From contig JASEVX010000011.1 of assembly GCA_031761405.1 (NCBI GenBank), positions 16,861,609-16,925,608 of the forward strand: a DNA stretch of 64,000 nt, written 5' to 3'. Below are positions 22,511 to 33,491 of this stretch, piece after piece. Every line of letters begins with the position of its first letter. Positions within the stretch are counted from its first letter, which is position 1. The translations under genes and the position numbers were made by a program. This DNA is from Serripes groenlandicus. Lineage: Eukaryota > Mollusca > Bivalvia > Cardiida > Cardiidae. The notes under the pieces are model-generated. The model was not told the DNA's origin. It worked only from the letters and a program-made list of their open reading frames with translations, and ran no database searches.

Positions 22511-22758
22511 GAGCCGTTCCACAAGAAAATCAACATTGTGGACTCTGCGTAAAGTATCGACCTGGATCAGTCTAAGCATGCCGCGCAGGCTAATGCGGGC
22601 AGAAATAGTTCGTCTCCTGTGGATGTTCTGTTTCGGGAATCATAACTCTATATCGATATTCCCTGAGACGGAATGTGTCGGCCCGGATTAGCCTGCGCAG
22701 GCTGATCTGGGTCGATACATTACGCAGAGTCCATACTGTTGGTTTTCTCGTCGGCTCA
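22511..22758 (+). mobile_element. TIR4 MITE
   Basis: gagccgttccacaagaaaat at left and ggttttctcgtcggctca at right. It lies about 50 bp from an inverted sister copy, so the two could pair with each other. Confidence 0.85.
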
Positions 22759-22839
22759 GATATATATATATACTATTATGACAAACATCTACACCCGTCA
22801 AATTTTAATCGCGTGTCATATCACACACCGCACTTGTGG

Positions 22840-23052
22840 AATCCGCCGTTGCCGAGTGGTTTGCGTCAGGAACTTGAATCCGGACGTCCCGGTACGATTC
22901 CCAATCACGGCGGCCACGATGGAGTGCTCTTTGGCAAGGCGTACACAGTCCCTAGCAAAGTACGGGTGTATTAACCTAGGGATCATGAATAAGCGAAGTG
23001 TCGCCGTGATAAAACTGAAATAATGTTGAAAACGTCGTAAAACAACCAATCT
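22840..23052 (+). mobile_element. SINE-C copy
   Basis: Head ccgttgccgagtggtttgcg and box B gtacgattccc, body gatggagtgctctttggcaa, tail gaaaacgtcgtaaaac. Confidence 0.85.
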
Positions 23053-23084
23053 ATGTCGTGTATAAATCTTCATATTTAATTGGT

Positions 23085-23253
23085 TTAATCATTTTTCTTG
23101 GTAAACAATGGGAATTTAGGTGCCATTGCTCGTTCAGAGCAATGGCACCTATTTGCATTGTTTACAAAGGGGTCAAAATTGCCCCTAAACCAGAGTTTTT
23201 CAAAATAGGTTTTTAGTTACAACCCTTCCACGCCAAGCTCACGATATGTAACT
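23085..23253 (-). mobile_element. FB2 copy, truncated
   Basis: Reverse orientation. Core ggtgccattgctcgttcag with complement, then ggggtcaaaattgcccctaa and ttacaacccttccacgccaa. The distal arm at low coordinates is missing. Confidence 0.8.
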
Positions 23254-23465
23254 ATGTCTACTACTTCATGGAATTAATAAATGCCCATTTTCATTCAATC
23301 TGTTCTTAAGTGTTTTATTCATGAGTCATCATGACATACAAGTCCTACAGCCCTTGGTCTGAACGCTTATCGGTTCCTTACTCGAACTTATACAAGTATT
23401 TGCACCTTTCTTCCCTGGATCAGGCATAGACTCCCACGCATGTTTTCACAACAATTGAACAAGAG

Positions 23466-24610
23466 TTGTCAGAGGACAGTGCTCGACTTGTTCGAGCTTG
23501 TCGATAAAACAAAACCGTTTTGGGTGGTACAGCAGAAAGCATAAATAAGTACTTTATCATACTACATTATGTATAAGCAAAGTATTTTATAAGTCATTAA
23601 AGGGTCATCATTCTTACAAAAACCTTCACTGGCTTTTGGTGGATTTAATAATGGTAAAAAGATGGTGTCAGTTTTTCAGCTATATCTCTTATTGTTTTGA
23701 AAAAATATTGATTTGGTATGAATAACTTAACCAAAGTTTTAGATAAAAAAAGGGCCATAATTCTTTTTAAAAAAAAATTGACAGAGTTATGTACTCTTGT
23801 CTGTTGATGGAGATAATGATGGTAAAAAAGTATTGTAAGTGTATAATCTATATCTCTAATGGTTTTGAAAAAAAAGTGGGGTGGTGCGAAAAACTTAACC
23901 AAAATTTTAAGTCGAAAAAGGGCCATAATTCTTACAAAAACCTTGATAAAGTTATATACTCTTGTCTGTTGGTGGAGGTAATGATGGTTAATAAGTATTG
24001 TCAGTGTATAATCTATATAAAAATAATGGTTTTGAAAAAAGGGTGGGGTTGTACACAAAAACTTAACCAAAATTCTAAGTAAAAAAAGGGCCATAATTCT
24101 TACAAAAACCTTGACGGAGTTATGTACTCTTGTCTTTTGGTGGAGGTAATGATGGTGAATAAGTATTGTAAGTGTATAAGCTTTATCTCTAATGGTTTTG
24201 AAAAAAGGGATGGGTGGTACAAAAAACTTAACAAAAATTCTAAGTCGAAAAAAGGCCATAATTCTTACAAAAACCTTGACGGAGTTATGTACTCTTGTCT
24301 TTTGGTGGAGGTAATGATGGTGAATAAGTATTGTAAGTGTATAAGCTTTATCTCTAATGGTTTTGAAAAAAGGTTGGGTGGAACAAAAAAAATAACAAAA
24401 ATTCTAAGTCGAAAAAGGGCCATAATTCTTACAAAAACCTTGACAGAGTTATAATAACTTATGTACCCTTGTATGTTGATGGACGTAATGATGGTGAATA
24501 AGTGTTGAATTGGTACAATAAACTTAACGAAGGTGTAACACCAATATCAATGCCGACGCCGAGGCGAGTAGTATAGCTAGCCTTTTCTTAGAAAAGTGGA
24601 GCTAAAAACA
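23466..24610 (+). mobile_element. Helitron-like non-autonomous element with ~165-bp tandem core
   Basis: The left end is aacaagagttgtcagaggac. Six or so units follow, each with gggccataattcttac, aaccttgacggagttatg and taatggttttgaaaaa. The right end has a hairpin-forming segment (agctagccttttcttag with aaaagtggagct). This layout matches published bivalve 'pearl'/HINE elements. The open frames across it are artefacts. Confidence 0.7.
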
Positions 24611-24692
24611 GATCAAGGCAGGTCATTATTAAAGTAATATATATGTCGGATTACACGCCAGGACAAGGTAAATGTTGTCTGTAACTATGCTG

Positions 24693-24913
24693 ATCCCCCT
24701 TCCCTTATGAAGACGATTTATGACGTCTCTGCAGCAGACGACATTTGAAAATAGTGTCGCAATATGAAAATTACTCATAATGCAGAATTTCTCCTTTTGC
24801 CACAATATTTTCAACGCTTTTCTAAAAGTATACTTTCATATATGTATGGACATTTTTCATATAGTTGTGTCAAGATGTTTTGCTGCAGATTGGTTGTATG
24901 TGGGAAAGGATTA
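24693..24913 (+). mobile_element. FB1 MITE, diverged
   Basis: gacgtctctgcagcagacga, eroded core aattactcataatgcag, right end gtatgtgggaaaggatta. Confidence 0.8.
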
Positions 24914-24975
24914 TTGTACGTAAAAACTGATAGCAAAACTGTATTACTAGGTGTGATGGTCTTACAGTGTCCTCT

Positions 24976-25270
24976 GTCGAGCCCCGGTAGCTCAGTAGGT
25001 AGCGACGCGGGCTGTCAATCCAGGGGTTGTGAGTTCGAATCCCGGCTCGGCCAACTTTGTTTCCGATGATTGACAAAAGGCAATGCGACATGCTTCATTC
25101 GTCTTCCATAATTGGGCTAAGTCTATGTGGAAAAGCACCCAGTTGCGTGTGATGATTGTTGTGTGGAGTACTGGTTTTCTAGGTGAACTGGCCGCCGTGA
25201 TGTAACTGAGAAATTGTTAAAAACGGCGTTAAACCCCAATTAATCAATCAATCAATCAATCAATCAATCT
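24976..25270 (+). mobile_element. SINE-B with 10-bp target duplication
   Basis: Full head with ggtagctcagtaggtagcga (box A) and gttcgaatccc (box B), body gcaatgcgacatgcttcatt, tail aaacggcgttaaaccccaat plus (AATC)n. Target duplication agtgtcctct at 24966-24975 and 25271-25280. Confidence 0.92.
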
Positions 25271-25334
25271 AGTGTCCTCTAGTAATACTCGCATGAACGA
25301 AAATGTTGCAAGTAAAAAAGAAGTCATTACAAGG

Positions 25335-25603
25335 ATTGATCGATTGTTTGGTGTTTTACGCCGCTTTCAACAATTGTATCAGTTATATCACGGCGTTTCC
25401 TGGGTAAGTAACCAGTACTACTGGTCCGTTTATCCAGACACCAGGCAGTCAGTCGTAATGGTAACCCAGCAACCCTGAACGCCAAGGAGGGCAGCAATTA
25501 CTTACATTTTAAAAGTATTTGGTAATTACCCGTCGGGGATCGAACCCGCGACCTCCCGCACCCGATTCGGACGCTTAAGCACTTAACCACCGAGGTGGTC
25601 CCT
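25335..25603 (-). mobile_element. SINE-A, near full length
   Basis: Reverse: tail tttacgccgctttcaacaa, body ccgtttatccagacacc, head with box B gggatcgaacccgcgacctc and box A region acttaaccaccgaggtgg. Confidence 0.9.
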
Positions 25604-25637
25604 ATTACAAGGAACTGAGAATATGTTTATTTCAAAC

Positions 25638-25867
25638 TTAACCCTTTCCCCCATAAAGAGGCTTTCTGACGCCTCTGCAGCAGACGGCTTTTTGAAAACA
25701 TAGTGACAAAAGAAGAAATTGCTCAAAACGAGCAATTTCTCCTTTGGCCACAATGTTTTCCACTTGTTGTCATAGGTTATTCATTCAATTAAAGAGTTTT
25801 TCTATTTTTTGACAAAATATGTTCAAAGTCGTCTGCTGCAGAATTGTAGTATGAGGGAAAGGGTTAA
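25638..25867 (+). mobile_element. FB1 MITE, full length
   Basis: Both TTAA ends kept (ttaaccctttcccccataa and gagggaaagggttaa), core gaaattgctcaaaacgagc. Confidence 0.9.
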
Positions 25868-25987
25868 GGGACCATTCTATCTATGGCCAACTGCTAACTT
25901 AATATGAAAACATACGAAAACATTACATAAGTATTTAAATGGGAAACATGAATGCCATTAAATATAAGTAATCCAAATAAGTAATCC

Positions 25988-26636
25988 AAACAAGAGGGCC
26001 TTGATCGCTCGCCTGCGTTATGCAATGAGAATTCTAATGCAAATCACATGACAAAGTCTCAAACTGCTGAAAGAAAAAATGCAGTCTCCAGAGTGTTGAA
26101 AAGATTTTCCTTAAATGTTGCCTAGTGACTTGAGTCATTATGACCCATATTCAAATTTGACCTAGATATCATTAACACAAACATTCTGACAAAATGTCAA
26201 GCTTCTGAAGTAAAAAATGCGGCCTCTAGTGTTAACAAGATTTTCCATTAATTTGGCCTTGTGACCTAGTTTTTTAACCGTACATGACCTATATTCAAAC
26301 TTGGCTTACATGTCATCAAGACAAATAATCTGACGATTTTCATGTTTAAAATGCAGCCTCCAAGGTGTTCAACTAGATTTTCCATCAATTTGAACTGGTG
26401 ACCTCGCTTTTGACCCAATATGACCTTTATTCAAACTTGGCCTAGATATCAATTAAGCAAACATTCTGAACAAAATGAAAGCTGCTGAAGCAAAAATTGC
26501 GGTCTCTAGAGTTTTAACAAGATTTTCCTTTAACTTGGCCTAGTGACCTACTTTTTGACCCGACATGACCCATATTCTAACTTGGCCTACATATCATCAA
26601 GATAAACATTCAATGTGTCAATACGCTTATATGCTC
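25988..26636 (+). mobile_element. Helitron-like tandem core, ~150-bp units
   Basis: The left end aacaagagggccttgatcgc resembles bivalve pearl/HINE starts. About four units follow, with tgacccatattcaaacttgg, cctagatatcat and acaagattttcc. No right-end hairpin is seen before the next element. Confidence 0.65.
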
Positions 26637-26642
26637 AAGTTA

Positions 26643-27740
26643 ACAAGAGCTGTCGGAGGACAGCGCGCTCGACTATTTCACCGCTAATTATATACTGAGA
26701 TATGGGCTCTAATGTAGTTGCATGCAAAACATTAACCAGAATTTCTTAAAGCGTGATTATTTGCATTATATTTTCATAGGTGTGATGGTTGAGAAAGGTT
26801 GTATAACGTTCAATGGAATGCATCCATTCCTAAGATATGGACTCTTAATGTAGTTGCACCCAAAACTTTAACCATAATTTTTAAGTAAAAAAAGGGCAAC
26901 AATTTGCATCATATGCAGGATATAGAGTTATCTTAATTAGTTGTGTATATATAGTTGTGAAATTAGGAAGGGATGTATAATATTTCAATACATTGCTTCA
27001 AGTAGTTACCGAGATATGGACTCTCAATGTAGTTGCACGCAAAACTTCAATTCTAAGTAAAAAAAAAAAGGACCATAATTTGCATTATATGCTGGATAGA
27101 GTTATTGTACTTGATTGTTTACATAAGTGTGATGCAAGTTTCAATGCAATGCATCAAGTAGCAAAATTTAACCAGAATTTCTAAGTCAAAAAGGGCCATA
27201 ACTTGCATAAAATACAGGATATAGTTATTTATCTTGAAAATTAACATAGGTGTGATAGTTGGGAAGGGTTGTATTAAGTTTCAATGCAATGCATCAAGTA
27301 AATACTAAGATATGGTCTCTTAATGTAGTTGCACACAAAACTTTAACCAGAATTTCTAAGTAAAAAGATGGCCATAACTTGCATAAAATGCAGGATAGAG
27401 TTATCTAACTTGATAATATTCATAGGTGTGATAGTTGGGTAGGTTTGTTTAGAGTTTTAATGCAAATCATCAAGTAAATACTGAGATATGCCATGGACTC
27501 TTAATTTAGTTGCACGCTAAACTTTAACCAGAATTTCTAAGTAAAATGATTATTTTCATATGTGTGATGGTTGAGAAAGGTTGTATAACGTTTCAATGGA
27601 ATGCATCAAGTAGTTACTAAAATATGGACTCTTAAGGAAGTTGCACGCAAACTATAACCATAATTTCTAAGTTAAAAAGGGGCAACAACTTTAACAAGCA
27701 AATTCAGAGAATTATGGTCCCCCGCTTTGGGGGTTTTATT
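26643..27740 (+). mobile_element. Helitron-like element, ~190-bp tandem core
   Basis: Starts aacaagagctgtcggaggac. The units contain aactttaaccagaatttcta, gggccataacttgcat and tgcaatgcatcaagta. It ends near a hairpin, cccccgctttggggg. Unit lengths vary through small deletions. Confidence 0.7.
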
Positions 27741-28800
27741 GGTTGGGTTGCAACGCTTCCTGGCATATTGTAACTGTCTTTTCTGTCTAGAGAAGGCTTT
27801 ATTGTTTATAGTAATATGTCAGTTGTATTTGTGAAGTCTAAACAGATTGACCTCATTAAATTATATGGAAAATTAAATCATCCAAAAAGCGGTTGCAGAG
27901 AGATAGCCCGGAAATGAATTAAGTCATACATAGCCGGATGGTGGGGTAAAACTCCGTGAAAAATCATCCAACCGGAACGCAAACACGATATGCGCATCTA
28001 CACTTGGTGGTGATCCTTCCTATAAAGTTTCATCAAATTCCAAAAAGCGGTTGCAGAGAAATAGCCCGGAAAAATGAATTTAGTCATACATAGCCGGATG
28101 GTGGGGTAAAGGGCCATAACTCCGTGAAAAATCATCCAACCGGAACGCAAACACGATATGCGCATCTACACTTGGTGGTGATCCTTCCTATGAAGTTTCA
28201 TAAAATTCCAAAAAGCGGTTGCAGAGAAATAGCCCGGAAATGAATTTAGTCATACATAGCCTGATGGTGGAGTAAAGGGCCATAACTCCGTGAAAAATAA
28301 TCCAACCGGAACGCAAACACGATATGCGCATCTACACTTGGTGGTGATCCTTCCTATGAAGTTTCATAAAATTCCAAAAAGCGGTTGCAGAGAAATAGCC
28401 CGGAAATGAATTTAGTCATACATAGCCTGATGGTGGGGTAAAGGGCCATAACTCCGTGCAAAATAATCCAACCGGAACGCAAACACGATATGTGCATCTA
28501 CACTTGGTGGTGATCCTTCCTATGAAGTTTCATCAAATTCCAAAAAGCGGTTGCAGAGAAATAGCCCGGAAATGAATTTAGTCATACATAGGGGTAAAGG
28601 GCCATAACTCCGTGAAAAATAATCCAACCGGAACGCAAACACGATATGCGCATCTACACTTGGTGGTGATCCTTCCTATGAAGTTTCATCAAATTCGAAA
28701 AAGCGGTTGCAGAGAAATAGCCCGGAAACGAAAGTGTGACAGCGTGACGGACTGACGAATGAGAAATAATAGTCCCCGCGCTTTCGCGAAAGCGGGGGAC
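27718..28800 (+). mobile_element. Element with 166-bp tandem core and GTCCCCCGCTTT ends
   Basis: Six units start at about 27881, 28039, 28207, 28373, 28539 and 28695. Each contains ccaaaaagcggttgcagaga, gggccataactccgtg and acttggtggtgatcc. The left end has gtcccccgctttggggg. The right end has the hairpin ctttcgcgaaagcgggggac, which is the reverse of the left terminus. It could be a TIR element or two abutting Helitron-like ends. Confidence 0.75.
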
Positions 28801-29305
28801 AATAAAGAATGGAATTATAAAGTTTTGGCATTTTGCCACCTTCCTGATGCCGCCTCGCTGCCCTATTTTTCAACGAAATCAATATGGATCGAAAAGTTTT
28901 TTGATGACACCTGGTTGCTGTGATTTTGAAACCAATCAATACGGCATGAACAAATTAAGTAGATCATCACTGAAGTAAGATTCCTATTCAATTTTCTTAA
29001 AATCAGACAAACTCTTTCATAAAAATGGAATTTTCAAATTTTGTCATTTTGCCCCTTTCTGATATACCTGATGCCATGTTTTTCGACCAATCAGTATGGC
29101 TTGAACGAGGAGGGTCACCCAAGGAACATTTCGTCCAAATTATATTGGAATCTGACAAGCAGATTCGGAGGAGAAGATGTTTAAAGTTTAGACATTTTGC
29201 CCCGTTTCTGATGGACACACATATAACCAGGTGAGAGAATGAATGTGTATTGTTTTATGGCGCATCGACAGCTAAGGTCATTTAGCGCGCAATTAAATTT
29301 AATTA

Positions 29306-29461
29306 TTCATTATCCCTGGGTAAACAAACCAGTAATAGGCTAGAAAATGTGCCTTGTCCAAGGGCACTCCACCATGACCGTAGTGCCGCGACTGGGGATC
29401 GAACCCGGGACACCCGGTTTCGAAATCCCCGACGCTAACCACTCGAACGCTGCGGATTCCA
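29306..29461 (-). mobile_element. SINE-C copy
   Basis: Reverse: ccctgggtaaacaaaccagt, gggcactccaccatgaccgt, box B gggatcgaacccgggacac, then gctaaccactcgaacg. The 3' tail is missing. Confidence 0.85.
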
Positions 29462-29537
29462 TAACCAGACGAGAGACAAAAGGATGTACAAACATATAAG
29501 TTCTCAATAGAATTTAAATCTTTGAACAATTTTGAAA

Positions 29538-29716
29538 GATTGATTGATTGATTGGCTGCCTTTCCACATAGACTTAGCCCATTGGTGGAAGACGAATGAC
29601 GCATGTCGCATTGACTTTTGTCAATCATCGGAAAGAAAGTTGGCCGAGCCGGGATTCGAACTCACAATCCCTGGATTGACAGCCCACGTCGCTACCGACT
29701 GAGCTAACGGGGCTCG
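29538..29716 (-). mobile_element. SINE-B with internal deletion
   Basis: The tail (GATT)n joins directly to ctgcctttccacatagactt, so about 110 bp of the body is absent. The head is intact: box B gggattcgaactcac and taccgactgagctaacgggg. Confidence 0.85.
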
Positions 29717-30042
29717 GCAATTTTGAAAGAGGACCACCAAAGGAACATTCCTGTGAAGCCAAAAGATAACGACGGACGACAGGCGACGGACGGACGACAG
29801 ATGACGGACGGACCGACGGACAGAGAGTGATCAGAATAGATCACCTTGAGCTTTCGGCTCAGGTGATCTAACACACTGAACGACACAGAAATTAATGAAA
29901 TCCAGTTATTTCTCTTGGTAATAGTTTTAGGTCGTATGAGTATCCCAAATCATTAATCGTAGTTGTATCATGTAAGCATAGTCGTTTTAACATTAAACGA
30001 GGTCTTTGTACGATTATACTTTGATAGATGTACCATGTATGT

Positions 30043-30289
30043 CGAGGGCTTTGCGTGAAACGGTTGTAACTAAAAACCTATTTTGAAAACCCTGGTTTAG
30101 GGGCAATTTTTACCCCTTTGTAAACAATGCAAATTTAGGTGCCATTGCTCAGAACGAGCAATGGCACCTAAATTTCCATTGTTTACTAAGTAATATGATT
30201 TAACGCTTATAAAGACTTTATGGTGAGGTGATTAACCTTGGTAAAAGAAATACCAATTTAAGTTACAGCCGTTTCACGCCAAGCCCTCG
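30043..30289 (+). mobile_element. FB2 MITE with 4-bp target duplication ATGT
   Basis: Termini cgagggctttgcgtgaaacg and cgtttcacgccaagccctcg-type inverted repeats. The centre is a hairpin of aggtgccattgctcagaac and complement, flanked by gtaaacaatgcaaattt and attgtttac. ATGT occurs at 30039-30042 and 30290-30293. Confidence 0.9.
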
Positions 30290-30378
30290 ATGTGTTGTAC
30301 CATTAATCATAATGCTTGAATCATAATCGTAGTGGCTGTAGTCGCTTTTCATCATGTTTCAACATGGTCGTTGTCACA

Positions 30379-30384
30379 TTTATT
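30379..30384 (-). terminator. Poly(A) signal of the TRIM-like gene
   Basis: AATAAA on the minus strand about 40 nt after the stop codon. Its position supports the stop at 30425 as the true gene end. Confidence 0.6.
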
Positions 30385-30424
30385 TGATAATTCGTAGACC
30401 TGCATATTGCCCCCAAAGGTGAAG

Positions 30425-31031
30425 TTAGTAATACTGAAAATGCAGTCCTTCCCAACATTGTCGAATAAACAAATCCTTTCCGGCAGTATCTTCAGTTTTT
30501 ATTGTGTTGAATGTTACTAGACTGGAACCTTGTTTAAGGAGTTTATTGATTTCAGGAATTGTACATACGATGCATTGAGGCTGAGGTCTCGAAAGTCTGG
30601 CAATCTTCCTTTCCAAGCGTTTTAGGTGTGTACGAGCTAATTGCATGCTGACATATAATTGTGATTCGCTGGTTTTGTCACTCGGCATTAAACCTTCTTG
30701 GTGGACATATAATTCATCAAGCATTTCATAGCTTACTTGTATACTTTCATCAACTTCTGTTGTAATCTTGTCGTGTGCACTATTCACTTCCGTCACTGCT
30801 TTTTGCTCAAGTTTGGAATAGCAAGTCTCAAATGATCGACGTAATTCTACCAGTTGTTTTTTAAATGTTTCCCTTGACTTCTCTATCGATCCCTTGTTTG
30901 CTTTAGATTCTTTGACAATTCTGTTAAGGTAACTCTGTACAATGTTTATGTTGTCAAGAACAAGTGCCAGATCTGTACTCTTACCAATGCCTTTTGCCAC
31001 TTCAGGAATATACAGTTTTCGTGGGCACGAA
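30425..31031 (-). CDS. TRIM-like B-box protein, exon 2 (coiled coil, C-terminus)
   Basis: This exon encodes residues 121 (last base of the codon) to 321. The acceptor is tttcag|ttcgtg on the minus strand. Exon 1 ends two bases into a codon, and joining gives Ser121 followed by SCPRKLYIPEVAKG, the usual linker after a TRIM B-box 2. Residues about 140-250 are rich in K, E, L and heptad-like spacing, a coiled coil, as in TRIM proteins where it drives dimerisation. There is no NHL, B30.2 or other C-terminal domain. The stop TAA is followed by a poly(A) signal, so the protein is short rather than cut by the window. The open frame runs on upstream through the intronic minisatellite only because that repeat lacks stops, which could mislead gene predictors. 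The substrate or role is unknown. Confidence 0.85.
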
Positions 31032-31090
31032 CTGAAATACATATGAGTGTTCGAATAAAGAAAGACATGTGTATCAGTAAGTGAAAGTGT

Positions 31091-32662
31091 GACGGACAGA
31101 CGGACAGACAAACATATAACCAGGTGAGAGACAAAAGGATAGACAAACATATAACCAGGTGACGGAGAGAAGAATGGACAAACATATAACCAGGTGAGAG
31201 ACAAACGGATGGACAAACATATAACCAGGTGACGGAGAGAGGAATGGACAAGTATATAACCAGGTGACGGAGAGAAGGATGGACAAACATATAACCAGGT
31301 GATGGAGAGAAGGATGGACAAATATATAACCAGGTGACGGAGAGAAGGATGGACAAATATATAACCAGGTGACGGAGAGAAGGATGGACAAACATATAAC
31401 CAGGTGATGGAGAGAAGGATGGACAAACATATAACCAGGTGATATAGAGAAGGATGGACAAACATATAACCAGGTGACGGAGAGAAGGATGGACAAACAT
31501 ATAACCAGGTGACGGAGAGAAGGGTGGACAAACATAACCAGGCGACGGAGAGAAGGATGGACAAACATATAACCAGGTGATGGAGAGAAGGATGGACAAA
31601 CATATAACCAGGTGATGGAGAGAAGGATGGACAAACATATAACCAGGTGACGGAGAGAAGGATGGACAAACATATAACCAGGTGATGGACAGAATGATGG
31701 ACAGACATAATACCAGGTGACGGAGAGAAGGATGGACAAACATATAACCAGGTGATGGAGAGAAGGATGGACAAACATATAACCAGGTGATGGAGAGAAG
31801 GATGGACAAACATATAACCAGGTGATGGAGAGAAGGATGGACAAACATATAACCAGGTGACGGAGAGAAGGATGGACAAACATATAACCAGGTGATGGAG
31901 AGAAGGATGGACAAACATATAACCAGGTGATGGAGAGAAGGATGGACAAACATATAACCAGGTGATGGAGAGAAGGATGGACAAACATATAACCAGGAGA
32001 AGGAGAGAAGGATGGACAAACATATAACCAGGTGACGGAGAGAAGGATGGACAAACATATAACCAGGTCACGGGGAGAAGGATGGACAAACATATAACCA
32101 GGCGACGGAGAGAAGGTTTGACAAACAAATAACCAGGAGAAGGAGAGAAGGATGGACAAACATATAACTAGGTGATGGACAGAAGGATGGACAAACATAT
32201 AACCAGGTGACGGAGAGAAGGATGGACACATATATAATTAGGTGACGGACAGAAGGATGGACAAACATATTACAAGGTGACAGCGACGGATGGACAAACA
32301 TATAACAAGGTGACAGAGAAGGATGGACAAACATATAACCAGGTGATGGACAGAATGATGGACAGACATAATACCAGGTGACGGAGAGAAGGATGGACAC
32401 ACATATAATTAGATGACGGACAGAAGGATGGACAAACATATAACAAGGTGACAGAGAAGGATGGACAAACATATAACAAGGTGACAGAGAAGGATGGACA
32501 CACATATAACCAGGTGACGGAGAAAAGAATGGACAAACATATAACCAGGTGACGGAGTGAAGGATGGACAAACATATAACGACACGACGGAGAGAAGGAT
32601 GGAATAACATATAACCAGGAGATGGACAGAAGGATGGACACACAGATAACCAGGTGACGGAG
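31091..32662 (+). repeat. 35-bp minisatellite, ~45 copies
   Basis: The unit contains ataaccaggtgacggagaga and aggatggacaaacat. Most units are 35 bp; near the high end some are shortened (ataacaaggtgacagagaag). Because 35 is not divisible by 3 and no frame holds a stop, three long minus-strand frames appear open. Each consensus unit has CAGGTG, an E-box. Confidence 0.95.
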
Positions 32663-32753
32663 AAGTGATGTTTCATGTGTCTGGCTGCCAAGGCATGTGA
32701 CATATCGTTAATATGAAAAAACGTGAAACGTTAATATGTAAACTGCTAAAGCC

Positions 32754-32952
32754 TTAACCCTTTCCGAAATATAGACGCTTTCTGACGCCTTTGCAGCAGA
32801 AGACTTTGTGACAAAAGACAAAATTGCTCAAATCGAGCAATTTCCTTTTATGTCACAATAATTTCAACTCTCAAACAAGGTTATCCTTTCATTTAAAGAG
32901 ATTTAAGCAATGTTTGTCTGCTGCAGATTGGTTGTATGTGGGAAAGGTTTAA
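32754..32952 (+). mobile_element. FB1 MITE in the TRIM-like intron
   Basis: ttaaccctttccgaaatatag to gtgggaaaggtttaa, core aaattgctcaaatcgagc. Confidence 0.85.
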
Positions 32953-32954
32953 TT

Positions 32955-33491
32955 TTATCCTTTAAAACTTTAACTAGATTTCTAAGTTAAAAAAAAGGAA
33001 ATAATTTGCATTATATTTAGGATGGAATTATCTTAATTGGTTGTGAATATAGTTGTAAAATTGACATGGGTAGTATAAAGTTTCAATACAATGCTTCAAG
33101 TAGTTACTTAGGTATGGAATCTTCATGTAGTTGCATGCAAACTTTTACCAGAATTTCTAAGTCCAAAAGAGCCATAACTTCCATTAAATGCAGGATAGAC
33201 GAGTTATCTTACTTGATAATCTACATATGTGTGATTATATGTCAAAAAAGGGCCATAACTAGCAATAAATGCATGATAGAGTTATCTAACTTAAATATCT
33301 ACATATGTGTGATAGTTCGGAAGGGTTGTATAAAGTTTAAATGCAATGCATCAAGTAAATACCGAAATATGACCTCTAATTGTAGTTGTACGCAAAACTT
33401 TAACCGTAATTTCCAAGGGCCATAACTTGCATAAAATGCAGGACAGGGTGAGTAGAAAAAAGCTCTCATATTCTTCGAATAGTCGAGCTAA
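32955..33491 (+). mobile_element. Helitron-like fragment with 3' hairpin
   Basis: Units like those at 26.6-27.7 kb (gggccataacttgcat, tgcaatgcatcaagta). The end is agctctcatattcttcgaat followed by agtcgagct, a hairpin terminus like that near 24.6 kb. The left end is missing. Confidence 0.65.

Larger units (their letters stand above)
28930..29876 (+). mobile_element. Helitron-like element with 3' hairpin, broken by SINEs
   Basis: Two traces of its body remain: ggagaagatgtttaaagttt near 29170 and gaggaccaccaaaggaacat near 29729. The 3' end has the hairpin gatcaccttgagctttcggc with its complement, then ctaacac (about 29838-29873). Two SINEs (29306-29461 and 29538-29716) interrupt it. Confidence 0.55.

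Noticed and set aside
23645..24454. Frames of 97-204 codons on both strands
   Set aside because: They track the 165-bp units of a Helitron-like element and repeat the same peptide phrase.
24979..25050. Possible tRNA gene with boxes A and B
   Set aside because: It continues into a SINE body and tail and has target duplications. The same applies to all tRNA-like heads in the window.
31074..32703. Long minus-strand repeat frames rich in Leu, Ser, Val, Cys and His
   Set aside because: They read the intronic 35-bp minisatellite in three frames. Only the last ~200 codons of one frame (30425-31031) belong to a gene.
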